Assembly: GCA_001770955.1 (NCBI GenBank)
Contig: MESL01000047.1
Coordinates: 149,204 to 213,203, forward strand
Source: Burkholderiales bacterium RIFCSPLOWO2_12_FULL_65_40
GTDB taxonomy: Bacteria; Pseudomonadota; Gammaproteobacteria; Burkholderiales; Burkholderiaceae_C
DNA length: 64,000 nt
Reading direction: 5' to 3'
A model generated the notes under the pieces. It was not told where the DNA came from and ran no database searches. It was given only the letters and a program-made list of their open reading frames with translations. Shown here piece by piece: positions 45,390 through 53,893 of the stretch; position 1 is the stretch's first letter; every line of letters starts with the position of its first letter. The position numbers and the translations under genes are program-made.

Positions 45390-45722
45390 ATGTCCGTGAT
45401 CCACATCCACCGCCACCACCATCTGGGCCTGGAAGAAGCCCGCAAGATCGCCTTTCTGTGGGCAGAGAAAGCCGAAGAAAAATTCGACATGGAATGCGCC
45501 TACGAAGAAGGCGACACCCAGGACACCGTGTATTTCAGCCGCTCGGGCGTCAAGGGCACGCTGCAGGTGCTGGACGGTGAATTCGAATTCAAGGCCGAGC
45601 TGGGCTTCTTGGTCAGCGCATTCAAGTCGCGCATCGAGGCCGAGATCGCCGAACAGCTCGACACCCTCCTGCACCCGCCGAAGCCAGGCAAGAAAAGGAA
45701 ACCCGCTCCGCCGAAGGCCTGA
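45390..45722 (+). CDS. Polyhydroxyalkanoic acid system (granule region) protein
   Basis: A 110-residue member of the putative polyhydroxyalkanoic acid system family (PHA_gran_rgn). It has the family start IHIHRHHHLGLEEARKIAFL and WAEKAEEKFDMECAYEEGDT. FSRSGVKGTLQVLDGEFEFK follows, with a basic C-terminal tail (PPKPGKKRKPAPPKA). Members are found beside PHA synthase or granule genes. Their exact role is unknown. TGAGGAG precedes the ATG. It lies far from the phaC gene at the window's other end. Confidence 0.85.
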   Translation: MSVIHIHRHHHLGLEEARKIAFLWAEKAEEKFDMECAYEEGDTQDTVYFSRSGVKGTLQVLDGEFEFKAELGFLVSAFKSRIEAEIAEQLDTLLHPPKPGKKRKPAPPKA

Positions 45723-45740
45723 ACCCAGCGAGCGCACGCA

Positions 45741-45765
45741 AAAAAGCCCTCCGCAGAGGGCTCTT
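45741..45765. terminator. Bidirectional rho-independent terminator
   Basis: Stem AGCCCTC/GAGGGCT with a CGCA loop. On the minus strand it is followed by TTTTTTG, on the plus strand by CTTG. It lies between convergent genes: the PHA-system gene (plus) and the 56-residue protein gene (minus). Confidence 0.8.
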
Positions 45766-45797
45766 GTGCCAGCGGCGCGACAGCGCCTGGCGGGCGA

Positions 45798-45968
45798 TCA
45801 GCCGCCCTTTTTGGAGCGCTTGCCCGGGTTCTTCTTGCTGCGCGTGGCCACGCCGCGCTCCAGGCTCACGCGCTGGCCGCGGCCGCTCGTGGGCAGGCTC
45901 ACGCCGGGCAGCGGCTTGGGCTGGGGGGTGAATTTACGGTCGGCTTCGGTAACGATCTTGTTGCCCAT
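45798..45968 (-). CDS. Small basic conserved protein, 56 residues
   Basis: A complete short gene. It translates to MGNKIVTEADRKFTPQPKPL, continues PGVSLPTSGRGQRVSLERGV and ends ATRSKKNPGKRSKKGG before a TGA. The strongly basic tail suggests nucleic-acid or ribosome binding. I associate this kind of peptide with Burkholderiales genomes but know no function. It has an ATG and a terminator directly behind, which supports expression. Confidence 0.72.
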   Translation of the reverse strand: MGNKIVTEADRKFTPQPKPLPGVSLPTSGRGQRVSLERGVATRSKKNPGKRSKKGG

Positions 45969-46060
45969 GGCGAGTCTCTGTCAAAGGGTGGAAAAACCCA
46001 TATTAGGCCATAGGCGCAGCCAGGGCAGCAAAAAGGCCCTGATTGCGCCCAGGGTCGGGA

Positions 46061-46315
46061 TCAGCTCAACGATGCGATGAGGTCGATGTACTGCTGCTGG
46101 GCGGCATCCTGCGCGGTGCCCTTGAGGTTGTTCCAGGCGTCCCACTTGGCACGGCCCACCATGTCGGAGAAGCCGGGCTTCTTCTCGGTGTTGTCGCCCG
46201 CAGTGCCCTGCTTGTACAGCGCATAAATCTTGAGCAGCGTACCGTTGTCGGGGCGCTCGCTGAGGTTTTTGGATTGGGCTACGGCGGCTTCGAAAGCAGC
46301 GTTCAGATCGGCCAT
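46061..46315 (-). CDS. Acyl-CoA-binding protein
   Basis: An 84-residue ACBP-fold protein that binds long-chain acyl-CoA esters in the cytosol. Core motifs are LLKIYALYKQGTAGDN and AKWDAWNNLKGTAQDAAQQQ, with the YKQAT-type tyrosine and lysine present. AGGAG precedes the ATG. ACBPs are frequent in eukaryotes but occur in only some bacteria. The divergent neighbour is an acyl-CoA-using WS/DGAT, so a joint role in lipid storage is plausible. Confidence 0.93.
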   Translation of the reverse strand: MADLNAAFEAAVAQSKNLSERPDNGTLLKIYALYKQGTAGDNTEKKPGFSDMVGRAKWDAWNNLKGTAQDAAQQQYIDLIASLS

Positions 46316-46460
46316 GGTCGGTTGCTCCTGGGTGGGGGGGTGGGAAATAACGGGGATGCCATCCCCTCGGTGCGTTGTATCTTACGGTCACTGTCCGGCC
46401 ACAATGGCGGTTATCCATAGACGCCTGCCTCCAATCACAACTACCAGGATTTTTTTGCAC

Positions 46461-48047
46461 ATGGTGACCCGCACCTCTACCCGCGCCGCCACAGGCACCA
46501 GCTCCCTCATTCCAACCCTCCCGAGTGCCAGCGCCGCAGCGCGCGAAGCGGCGCTGGCGGTGCAAAAGAATGTGCGCCGCGCCGCCACCGGCATGCTCGG
46601 CCTGTCGGGCGAGCGCATGAGCAAGGTGGACACCGCCTGGCTCCGCATGGATTCGCCCAACAACCTGATGATGATCAACGGCGTGTGGACCGTGGAGCCC
46701 GGCGTTTCGCTCGCTGCCCTGCGCGAGCGCGTGCAGCAACGCCTGCTGCAGTACCCGCGCTTTCGCCAGCGCGTGGTCGAGGACGCCGCCGGTGCCACCT
46801 GGGTGGACGACCAGCGTTTTGACATTGCCGCCCATGTGGAACCCGCCCAGCTCCCGCGCCGCAAGGGCCTGAGCCAGCAGGCGGCATTGCAGAAGTTCGT
46901 GGCCGACCTGGCCATGCAGCCGCTCGACCCGCGACGACCGCTGTGGCACTTCTATCTGGTGGAGGACTTCGTGGGCGACGACGGCCGCAGCGGCAGCGCG
47001 CTGGTGGTACGCCTGCACCATTGCATCGCCGACGGCATTGCGCTGATCTCGGTCACCATGTCGCTGGTGGACGGCGGCGCCGAGCCCCCGAAGCGCCGCA
47101 AGAAGGCCCCGGCCAGCGCCGAGGACTGGATCACCGACAGCCTCATCAAGCCCTTCACCGGCATGACGGTGAAGGCGCTCGACCTGGTGGGCGAAAGTGC
47201 TGCCAAATCACTGCACCTGCTGCTGGACCCCGAGAAGGCTGTGCAGCATGGTCTGGCGGGCTCGGTGGATGCCGCGCGCCTGGGCTACCAGCTCCTCAGC
47301 GACGCCGCCGCGCTGGCGCTCATGCCCGACGACTCGCCCACGCTGCTCAAGGGCGAGCCCGGTACCGAGAAGCGCGTGGCCTGGTGCCCACCGCTGCCTC
47401 TTGACGAGGTCAAGGCCATCGGCAAGGCGCTCAACTGCTCCGTCAACGACGTGCTGCTGTCCTGCGTGGCCGGCGCCATTGGCGGCTACCTGCGCCAGCA
47501 CGGCGACGACACCGAGGGCAAGGAAATCCGCGCCATGATTCCGGTGAATCTGCGCCCCATGGAAGAGGCCTGGAAGCTGGGCAACCACTTCGGCCTGGTG
47601 CCCCTGGTGCTGCCCATCGGCATCACCAACCCGATTGAGCGCGTGTACGAGGTGCGCCGCCGCATGGCCGCACTCAAGGGCAGCACGCAGCCGCTGCTGG
47701 CCTTCGGCCTGCTGGCTGTGGCGGGCCTCTTGATCAAACCGGCACAGGACGCCTTGCTCAACCTCTTCAGCCGCAAGACCACCGCCGTCATGACCAATGT
47801 GCCCGGCCCGCGTGAACCGCTCTTTCTGTGCGGCTCGCGCGTGACACAGTGCATGTTCTGGGTGCCTCAGTCAGGCCACGTGGGGCTGGGTGTCTCGATC
47901 CTGAGCTACGGCGGCGGCGTGCAGTTCGGCGTCATCACCGACACGAAACTGTGCCCCGAGCCGCAGCAGATCATCGACGCTTTCGCGCCCGAGTTCGCAG
48001 CGCTCTCCACGCTCACGCTGATGCTGCCATGGGGCGAGGCGGAATAG
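46461..48047 (+). CDS. Wax ester synthase / diacylglycerol acyltransferase (WS/DGAT)
   Basis: A 528-residue acyltransferase that esterifies fatty alcohols or diacylglycerol with acyl-CoA. The catalytic motif is RLHHCIADGIALI (HHxxxDG) near residue 186. The typical C-terminal blocks NVPGPREPLFLCGSRV and LGVSILSYGGGVQFGVITDT are complete. The first 45 residues are a variable extension. The start ATG 46461 is chosen where homology-like sequence begins. It is divergent from the acyl-CoA-binding protein gene, and its end overlaps the start of the following gene by 19 bases. Confidence 0.93.
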   Translation: MVTRTSTRAATGTSSLIPTLPSASAAAREAALAVQKNVRRAATGMLGLSGERMSKVDTAWLRMDSPNNLMMINGVWTVEPGVSLAALRERVQQRLLQYPRFRQRVVEDAAGATWVDDQRFDIAAHVEPAQLPRRKGLSQQAALQKFVADLAMQPLDPRRPLWHFYLVEDFVGDDGRSGSALVVRLHHCIADGIALISVTMSLVDGGAEPPKRRKKAPASAEDWITDSLIKPFTGMTVKALDLVGESAAKSLHLLLDPEKAVQHGLAGSVDAARLGYQLLSDAAALALMPDDSPTLLKGEPGTEKRVAWCPPLPLDEVKAIGKALNCSVNDVLLSCVAGAIGGYLRQHGDDTEGKEIRAMIPVNLRPMEEAWKLGNHFGLVPLVLPIGITNPIERVYEVRRRMAALKGSTQPLLAFGLLAVAGLLIKPAQDALLNLFSRKTTAVMTNVPGPREPLFLCGSRVTQCMFWVPQSGHVGLGVSILSYGGGVQFGVITDTKLCPEPQQIIDAFAPEFAALSTLTLMLPWGEAE

Positions 48048-48601
48048 CCCAGACCGTAGCGGGCATTCTGGCGCTGGCCACGGCCTTCGCCCATGCCGAG
48101 GTGCTGGAGGAACATGTGCACCAGCCCTATCCGGTGCCCATCCAGCCAGGCCAGACGCTGCGCCAGGCGCTCCATGCGGCCACACCCATCCTGGTCGATG
48201 GGCGGCGGTTTCATGGCTATACGCACTGGAACGTGCACTGGAATTTCTGGTGGCACAGCGAAGCCTCGGGCCGCTGCCGCATCACACGCGTGACCACCCG
48301 GTTGCGCACGCGCATCCAGATGCCCGAGCTGCATGCCGGCAGCCCGGCGCAGCAGGCCCAGTTCGCGCGCTATGCCAGGGCACTGCACCAGCATGAGCAG
48401 GGCCATGTGCAGTTCGGCCGCTCGGCGGCCCAGGCCATCGACCGGGGCATTGCCGCCCTGCCCGAGGCCCCGGACTGCCCCACGCTGGAGCGCCAGGCCA
48501 ATGCCCTCGGCCAGCGCCTGCTGGCGGAGCAGGCCGCACAGGAAAAGGACTACGACCGGGCCACCCAGCATGGCGTGACGCAGGGCACGCGGCTCGACTG
48601 A
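48029..48601 (+). CDS. DUF922 family secreted zinc protease
   Basis: A 190-residue exported protein with signal peptide ILALATAFAHA. The zinc-binding motif is LHQHEQGHVQFGRS (HExxH) near residue 122. It fits DUF922-type putative peptidases, which have the conserved THWNVHWNFWW-like aromatic stretch (GYTHWNVHWNFWWHSEASGR here). The ATG at 48029 lies within the end of the WS/DGAT gene, so the two are probably cotranslated. A dispersed repeat begins exactly at its stop codon. Confidence 0.78.
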   Translation: MGRGGIAQTVAGILALATAFAHAEVLEEHVHQPYPVPIQPGQTLRQALHAATPILVDGRRFHGYTHWNVHWNFWWHSEASGRCRITRVTTRLRTRIQMPELHAGSPAQQAQFARYARALHQHEQGHVQFGRSAAQAIDRGIAALPEAPDCPTLERQANALGQRLLAEQAAQEKDYDRATQHGVTQGTRLD

Positions 48602-48653
48602 TGCTATTTATTTTATAGCTATCAACGCACATTCAGTAAGCGCTGGAGCCACG
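48601..48653 (+). repeat. Dispersed repeat, copy 8 (after the DUF922 gene)
   Basis: Reads ATGCTATTTATTTTATAGCT, ATCAACGCACATTCAGTAAG, CGCTGGAGCCACGAA. The first base is the last base of the preceding stop codon, and the repeat fills the gap to the next, convergent gene. Confidence 0.8.
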
Positions 48654-48660
48654 AAAGACA

Positions 48661-49758
48661 TCAAGAAATCAGTCCGTCGACGGCCTGAAACAAGGCCTGC
48701 CTCGCCTGGGAGATGACCTGCCCCTTCCAGGCGTCGGTATCGTCGTAGAACGCCGCCCGTATCTGCACCCGGATCTGATCGGCCAGCCTGGGCGGTGCCT
48801 CGGGGTGGAGATGCAGCCACTGCTCGGCGCGCTGGGCTTGCAGCACCTCCAGGGCGGATTCGGTGCCGAACTGCAGGGTGATACCGGTGATTTCGGCCTG
48901 CGGACATTCATCGCGGAGAGCGCAGCACATCCGCTCCGCCAGAAAAGCCGGGGCGAACGTTCCATCATGGAGGGACGCCAAAGGCGTTGTGCCCGCGCCA
49001 CCCCACCACTGCCTAGCCCGCGCGGCCGCTGCAGCGTCGTCACCCCCAGCGAAGATGCGCTCACCCTGCCCGTTGGCCCCCTGCCCGGCGTGCAGGTCCA
49101 TCCAGCCCATGCGCGTGGCTCGCCCGCCGTGCTGGCGCAGTACCTGACGCAGGGTGCGGTGGCTCCAGGTGGGCGCCATGCCACCAAAAAACAGGCCCTG
49201 CGCAAACTCGTGCTGCCCGCGCGACAGGGCGGCCAGCAACGCCACACTGCTCCGGTGGGCGATGATTTGCTCCAGGGCCGCCTGATGGGACGCGTCGGGC
49301 GGCCAGGTGGGTGGGATGAGCAAGTGCGCCATCTCGCGGTACGCCGCGTTCACCGGCAATGGCTGGCTGAAATCGACGAAGTTCCGGCTCAGGTCCACGT
49401 TCTCGTGCGTAGTGCTGCGCAGGTGCGAGAAACCATAGGGGTTGAGGGCATGGAGGTAGAGCGTGGTCACCCCCGCATCGCGCGCCTTAGCGCGCCACTG
49501 CGCATCGTGCAGCGCGAACACCTGCACCCCGCTGCCGCAAAACCCATCCACACCATGGCAGCCACTGCTAACAACAAGAAGCCTGTCCGCATCCGGCGGC
49601 CCGTCGCGCACCACATCCAAAGCCAGGGCTTCACCTTCGTGCCCCGGGAGCGGATGCGGGTGCGACTCGATGGATAAACCCGCCGTGGCCGCAGCCTCCA
49701 GAAACTGTACCCGGGCGCGAGCGTAGCTGGGCGCAAACGCCTCGGTAACGCCGATCAC
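48661..49758 (-). CDS. DUF2817 family protein (M14-type carboxypeptidase-like)
   Basis: A 365-residue protein of the DUF2817 group in the M14 metallocarboxypeptidase superfamily. The zinc-ligand region begins LLVVSSGCHGVDGFCGSGVQ (HxxE-like, here HGVDG). HALNPYGFSHLRSTTHENVD follows, with a later ligand MGWMDLHAGQGANGQG. An aspartate stands where a glutamate is usual in the first motif. The start is GTG at 49758, overlapping the upstream M20 stop as GTGA, so the pair is translationally coupled. A function in peptide or amide turnover fits the partner. Confidence 0.8.
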   Translation of the reverse strand: MIGVTEAFAPSYARARVQFLEAAATAGLSIESHPHPLPGHEGEALALDVVRDGPPDADRLLVVSSGCHGVDGFCGSGVQVFALHDAQWRAKARDAGVTTLYLHALNPYGFSHLRSTTHENVDLSRNFVDFSQPLPVNAAYREMAHLLIPPTWPPDASHQAALEQIIAHRSSVALLAALSRGQHEFAQGLFFGGMAPTWSHRTLRQVLRQHGGRATRMGWMDLHAGQGANGQGERIFAGGDDAAAAARARQWWGGAGTTPLASLHDGTFAPAFLAERMCCALRDECPQAEITGITLQFGTESALEVLQAQRAEQWLHLHPEAPPRLADQIRVQIRAAFYDDTDAWKGQVISQARQALFQAVDGLIS

Positions 49759-50966
49759 GCCCCGGCCTGCGCCTGCCCCAGCCACGCCTCGGCCAGGCGC
49801 ACCCAGTAGGTGGCCCCCAGCGGAATCAGCGCATCGTTGAAGTCGTAGCTAGGGTTGTGCAGGGTGCAGGGGCCGCCGCCGTGGCCCATGGCGCGGTGGT
49901 CGCCCTCGCCATTTGCGATGAAGCAATACGCACCGGGCTTGGCCTGCAGCATGTAGGCGAAGTCTTCCGCGCCCATGGTGGGCTCCTGCTCCAGCACGTT
50001 GGCATCGCCCACGATGGAGGCCATGACCTGACGGGCAAATGCCGCCTCGGCAGGCGCATTGATGGTGGGCGGGTAGTTGCGCACAAACTCGAACTCGCAG
50101 GTGGCCTCGTGCGCGGCACAGGTGTGCTCGGCGATCTGGCGCATGCGCCGCTCGATCAGGTCCAGCACTTCCAGCGAGAAGGTGCGCACGGTGCCCTGCA
50201 GCTCGCAGCTGTCGGGCACGACGTTGGTCGCCTCGCCGGCATGGATCATCGTCACCGACACCACGCCCGCCTCCACCGGCTTCTTGTTGCGGCTGATGAT
50301 GGTCTGGAACGCCTGCACCATCTGGCAGGCAACCGGGACCGGGTCGATGCCGGTGTGCGGCAATGCTGCATGGCCGCCTTTGCCCCGGATGGTGATCTTG
50401 AATTCATTGGACGACCCCATGACCGGGCCAGGGCTCAGGGCAAAGGTCCCGGCGGGCATGCCGGGCCAGTTGTGCATGCCGAAAACGGCCTCCATGGGAA
50501 AAAGGTCGAACAGGCCGTCCTGGATCATCTCGCGTGCACCGCCCCCGCCCTCTTCCGCAGGCTGGAAGATCAGGTACACGGTGCCATCAAAGTCGCGATG
50601 GTCCGCCAGATGGTGCGCTGCTGCCAGCAGCATGGCGGTGTGGCCATCATGGCCACAGGCGTGCATCTTGCCCGCGTGCTGGCTGGCATGGGCAAAGGTG
50701 TTGAACTCCTGCATGGGCAGGGCATCCATGTCGGCCCGCAATCCGATACCCCGCCCGCAGGCCCCGCCGTCGCGCCCATGCACAATGCCCACCACACCCG
50801 TGGTGCCCAGCCCGCGGTGCACGGGAATACCCCAGTCAGCGAGTTTCTTCACAACCAGATCGGCGGTACGCACCTCCTCGAAACACAGTTCAGGGTGCGC
50901 ATGGATGTCGCGGCGCAGGGCTGCCATGGTGGGGGCATGTGCGGCAATGGAGTCGATGACGTTCAT
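49755..50966 (-). CDS. M20-family amidohydrolase (hippurate hydrolase-like)
   Basis: A 403-residue metal-dependent amidohydrolase. The catalytic metal motif is KMHACGHDGHTAMLLAAA near residue 105. The glutamate base is in FQPAEEGGGGAREMI, and the third ligand block is TMGAEDFAYMLQAKPGAYCF. Relatives hydrolyse N-acyl or N-aroyl amino acids such as hippurate, or process amino-acid conjugates of auxin type. AAGGAAA precedes the ATG. It is upstream of and coupled to a DUF2817 gene. It follows hypX on the same strand after 87 bases, but a common role with hydrogenase maturation is not expected. Confidence 0.92.
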   Translation of the reverse strand: MNVIDSIAAHAPTMAALRRDIHAHPELCFEEVRTADLVVKKLADWGIPVHRGLGTTGVVGIVHGRDGGACGRGIGLRADMDALPMQEFNTFAHASQHAGKMHACGHDGHTAMLLAAAHHLADHRDFDGTVYLIFQPAEEGGGGAREMIQDGLFDLFPMEAVFGMHNWPGMPAGTFALSPGPVMGSSNEFKITIRGKGGHAALPHTGIDPVPVACQMVQAFQTIISRNKKPVEAGVVSVTMIHAGEATNVVPDSCELQGTVRTFSLEVLDLIERRMRQIAEHTCAAHEATCEFEFVRNYPPTINAPAEAAFARQVMASIVGDANVLEQEPTMGAEDFAYMLQAKPGAYCFIANGEGDHRAMGHGGGPCTLHNPSYDFNDALIPLGATYWVRLAEAWLGQAQAGA

Positions 50967-51053
50967 GGTCGGTGTTTCCTTGACCGTGACAGTCTACCTA
51001 CGGCCGATGCCGCAGGCTGTCCGAACGCAAATTCTGCCCCTCGTTGAGGATGG

Positions 51054-52832
51054 TTATGGATGGGCAAGAGGGCGCAGATCGCGGTGCGGCGCGAGGTGGC
51101 GCGGCGTCCAGGCGTGCGGCTTGCGATACACAAAATGGTGCCGCGCCACGTGGTAGCTGGGGTCAAAGCCATAGAAATTGCGCTGCATGCGCTGCAGCTC
51201 TTCTTCGCGGTAGCGTGCCAGGGGCTTGTGTGCCTCGTCCTCGGCACGGCGCCGGGCCTTGTGCTGCACCCGCTGCGGCAGATCGGGCGCGGCTGCCAGC
51301 GCCAGCGCACGCTCGCGCGCCTGCGCCACGAAGGTCCGGGCGTCCACGCCCAAGCACGCGTCCACCAGCCCACGCTGCACCGCCTGCGGCGCCACCAGGG
51401 GCAGACGCTGCTCCATGACGGCGCGGCTGGCGGCCTCTCCCATGCGCCGGGGCAGCGAATAGGTCCAATACTCGCTGCCGTAGAGATTGCCCATGTTCTT
51501 GTAGTGCGGGTTGAGCACCACGCCGTCGTGCGCCCAGACCTCGTCGGCCGCCAGCGCCAGAAAGCACCCGCCCGCGCCCGCATTGCCCTGCAGTGCGGCG
51601 ATGGTGATGCGGTCGGCGAGCGTGAGGATCTCCAGCGCCACATCGTTGATGGCGTTGATGGCGCGCCACGATGCGTCGGCCGCGCTGTCGCCGTCGATGC
51701 GCTGCGCCGCCTCGATGTCGTGCAGATGAATGCCGTTGGAAAAGAACTCCTGCCCCCCGGCCAGCACCAGCACCTGCATGGTGTGCAACCGCACCCAGCG
51801 CAGCGCCTCGCGCAGGCGCTGGCACTGGCGCTCGGACATTGCGCCGTTGTGGAAGTCAAAGTCCAGCCAGCCCACGCGCGCGCCCTCGGGACCGAACTCG
51901 TGGTAGCGCAGCTCGTCCCATTCCTCGGCATCGCGCTCCAGCGGCACCTCCCATGCGGGCAGCGCGGCGGCCTGCGTAGCGAACACGCGCGTGGCGGCGA
52001 GCTTGAGCGCACTGGCGCCATCGGCCCGCGCGGCCTGGCCGTCGTCGGGCCGCACATGGCCGATCCACACCGCACCATCGACCGTGCGGCGCAGCAATGC
52101 CGGGCCACGGCGCGCCACCAGCGCACCCGGCGCCGCCGCCGCGCAGCGCGCCACCACGGCGCCACTGGCGGCGTGGGCGTCGAACAGGCGGCAGGGCTGG
52201 CCCCAGAAGGCATCGAGCACGCCCGGAAAACCATCGGCCGCCGCGATCTTGCGCAGCACCGTGGCGGTGTCGTCGCGCTGCCAGTCGATGCGCCGCTCGG
52301 CTTGGGGCATCAGCGGCAGCCACCGGCCCGGTCCGTGCGCCGCCACGGCGCCCTCGAGCGCGGGCCGCCACTGGCCGGGCACAAAGCGCTGCAGCGCCCG
52401 CTGCACCGCCACCACCGCCGCCTGCGTGACTTCGCGCCGGTACACGCTGGACTTGGTGGCCCCGGGGCGCCCGGCAAACGGCTCCCAGGCCCAGACCTCG
52501 CCCGCGTCGTAGTCCTGCACGGCCTGCAGCACGGTCACGCCCCAGTGCGTGTCGCCCCGCATGAGCATCCAGTCCAGCGCGCTGGGCCCCTGGTCGCCCG
52601 GTATGCCGGGGTGGACCACCAGGCACACGGTGCGCGACCAGACCGATGCCGGAATGCGCCGCTTGAGGAAGGGCGCCAGCACCAGATCGGGCCGGAACAG
52701 CGCCACGGCCTCCTCGGTCACGGAGTCGGCAATGTCCAGTTCCACCGACACCTCGTGCCCCTGCGCGCGCAGCAGGCCGAAGAGCCGCTGGCTCAGGCTG
52801 TTGAAACTGTGTGTGAACAACAGGACACGCAT
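51054..52832 (-). CDS. hypX: HypX, CO-ligand synthesis enzyme for [NiFe]-hydrogenase
   Basis: A 592-residue two-domain protein. The N-terminal part is formyltransferase-like (LVVHPGIPGDQGPSALDWML near residue 75). The C-terminal part is enoyl-CoA-hydratase-like (AALQGNAGAGGCFLALAADE and VVLNPHYKNMGNLYGSEYWT). HypX takes the formyl group of formyl-tetrahydrofolate and releases it as CO, the carbonyl ligand of the active-site iron, during aerobic growth. It is found in aerobic hydrogen oxidisers. Its ATG lies three bases after the hypE stop, as the last gene of the hyp operon. The longer open frame upstream is out of homology. Confidence 0.92.
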   Translation of the reverse strand: MRVLLFTHSFNSLSQRLFGLLRAQGHEVSVELDIADSVTEEAVALFRPDLVLAPFLKRRIPASVWSRTVCLVVHPGIPGDQGPSALDWMLMRGDTHWGVTVLQAVQDYDAGEVWAWEPFAGRPGATKSSVYRREVTQAAVVAVQRALQRFVPGQWRPALEGAVAAHGPGRWLPLMPQAERRIDWQRDDTATVLRKIAAADGFPGVLDAFWGQPCRLFDAHAASGAVVARCAAAAPGALVARRGPALLRRTVDGAVWIGHVRPDDGQAARADGASALKLAATRVFATQAAALPAWEVPLERDAEEWDELRYHEFGPEGARVGWLDFDFHNGAMSERQCQRLREALRWVRLHTMQVLVLAGGQEFFSNGIHLHDIEAAQRIDGDSAADASWRAINAINDVALEILTLADRITIAALQGNAGAGGCFLALAADEVWAHDGVVLNPHYKNMGNLYGSEYWTYSLPRRMGEAASRAVMEQRLPLVAPQAVQRGLVDACLGVDARTFVAQARERALALAAAPDLPQRVQHKARRRAEDEAHKPLARYREEELQRMQRNFYGFDPSYHVARHHFVYRKPHAWTPRHLAPHRDLRPLAHP

Positions 52833-52834
52833 TG

Positions 52835-53893
52835 CTAGCAGATGCGGGGGAGTTGCTCGCCGCTGAGCCAATCCACCACGCGGCGGCCGCCAAAGCGCGT
52901 GTCCATCTGCACGAAACCGTTGTCGTCTTCGATGACGGTGCCAATGCGCTGCGCCCGCAGCCCCAGCGGGTGCGCGCGCATGGCGGCCAGCAGGGGCTCG
53001 GCGGCCTCGGGCGCACAAATGGCCACCAGCTTGCCCTCGTTGGCCACGTACAGCGGGTCCAGCCCCAGCAGTTCGCAGGCCGCCGCTACCTGCGGCAGCA
53101 CCGGAATATCGGCCTCGCGCAGCAGCATGCCCACCTGCGACTGGCGCGTGATTTCATTGAGCGTGGTGGCCAGGCCGCCGCGCGTGGGGTCGCGCAGCAC
53201 ATGCAGCAGCGAAGGGTCGGGCAGTGCCTGCAGCATGGCCTGCACCAGGGTGTGCAGGGCGGCGCTGTCGGAGACGATGGCGGTCTCGAACTCCAGCGAC
53301 TCGCGCAGCGACATGACCGCCACGCCATGCTCGCCCAACGTACCCGAGACCAGCACCGCATCGCCTACGCGCGCCTGCCGCCCGTCGATCGTGAGGCCCG
53401 GCGGCGCTACGCCAATGCCCGTGGTGCTGATGAACACACCGTCGCCCTTGCCCTGCTCCACCACCTTGGTGTCGCCGGTGACGATGGGCACACCCGCCGC
53501 GCGCGCCGCCGCCGCCATGGATTCGACAATGCGGCGCAGCTCTGCCAGCGCGAAGCCTTCCTCGATGATGAAGCTGGCCGTCAGGTACAGCGGCATGGCA
53601 CCCGACATGGCCACGTCGTTGACCGTGCCATGCACCGCCAGCGCGCCGATGTCGCCGCCAGGGAAGAACAGCGGCGAGATCACATGCCCGTCGGTCGCCA
53701 CCACCAGGCGACCGCTGCCGGGCAGCGGCAGCAGGGCGCCGTCGTGGCCCTGGCGCAGGTAGTCGTTGTCGAAGGCGCGCACGAACAGCTCGTCAATCAG
53801 TTGCGCACTGGCACGCCCCCCGGCACCGTGCGTCGTGTCCACGCGGCCATGCTTGAAGTCGATCGGACGGACGTAGTCTTTGCGGACGCTCAT
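52835..53893 (-). CDS. hypE: Hydrogenase maturation protein HypE
   Basis: A 352-residue PurM-like enzyme that dehydrates a carbamoylated C-terminal cysteine to thiocyanate, the cyanide donor for the [NiFe] active site. The C-terminus ends ...LPRIC, the required cysteine. The N-terminal block is DTTHGAGGRASAQLIDELFV, and the ATP-site sequence LRDPTRGGLATTLNEITRQS is present. It overlaps the hypD stop as ATGA (53890-53893). Confidence 0.96.
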   Translation of the reverse strand: MSVRKDYVRPIDFKHGRVDTTHGAGGRASAQLIDELFVRAFDNDYLRQGHDGALLPLPGSGRLVVATDGHVISPLFFPGGDIGALAVHGTVNDVAMSGAMPLYLTASFIIEEGFALAELRRIVESMAAAARAAGVPIVTGDTKVVEQGKGDGVFISTTGIGVAPPGLTIDGRQARVGDAVLVSGTLGEHGVAVMSLRESLEFETAIVSDSAALHTLVQAMLQALPDPSLLHVLRDPTRGGLATTLNEITRQSQVGMLLREADIPVLPQVAAACELLGLDPLYVANEGKLVAICAPEAAEPLLAAMRAHPLGLRAQRIGTVIEDDNGFVQMDTRFGGRRVVDWLSGEQLPRIC

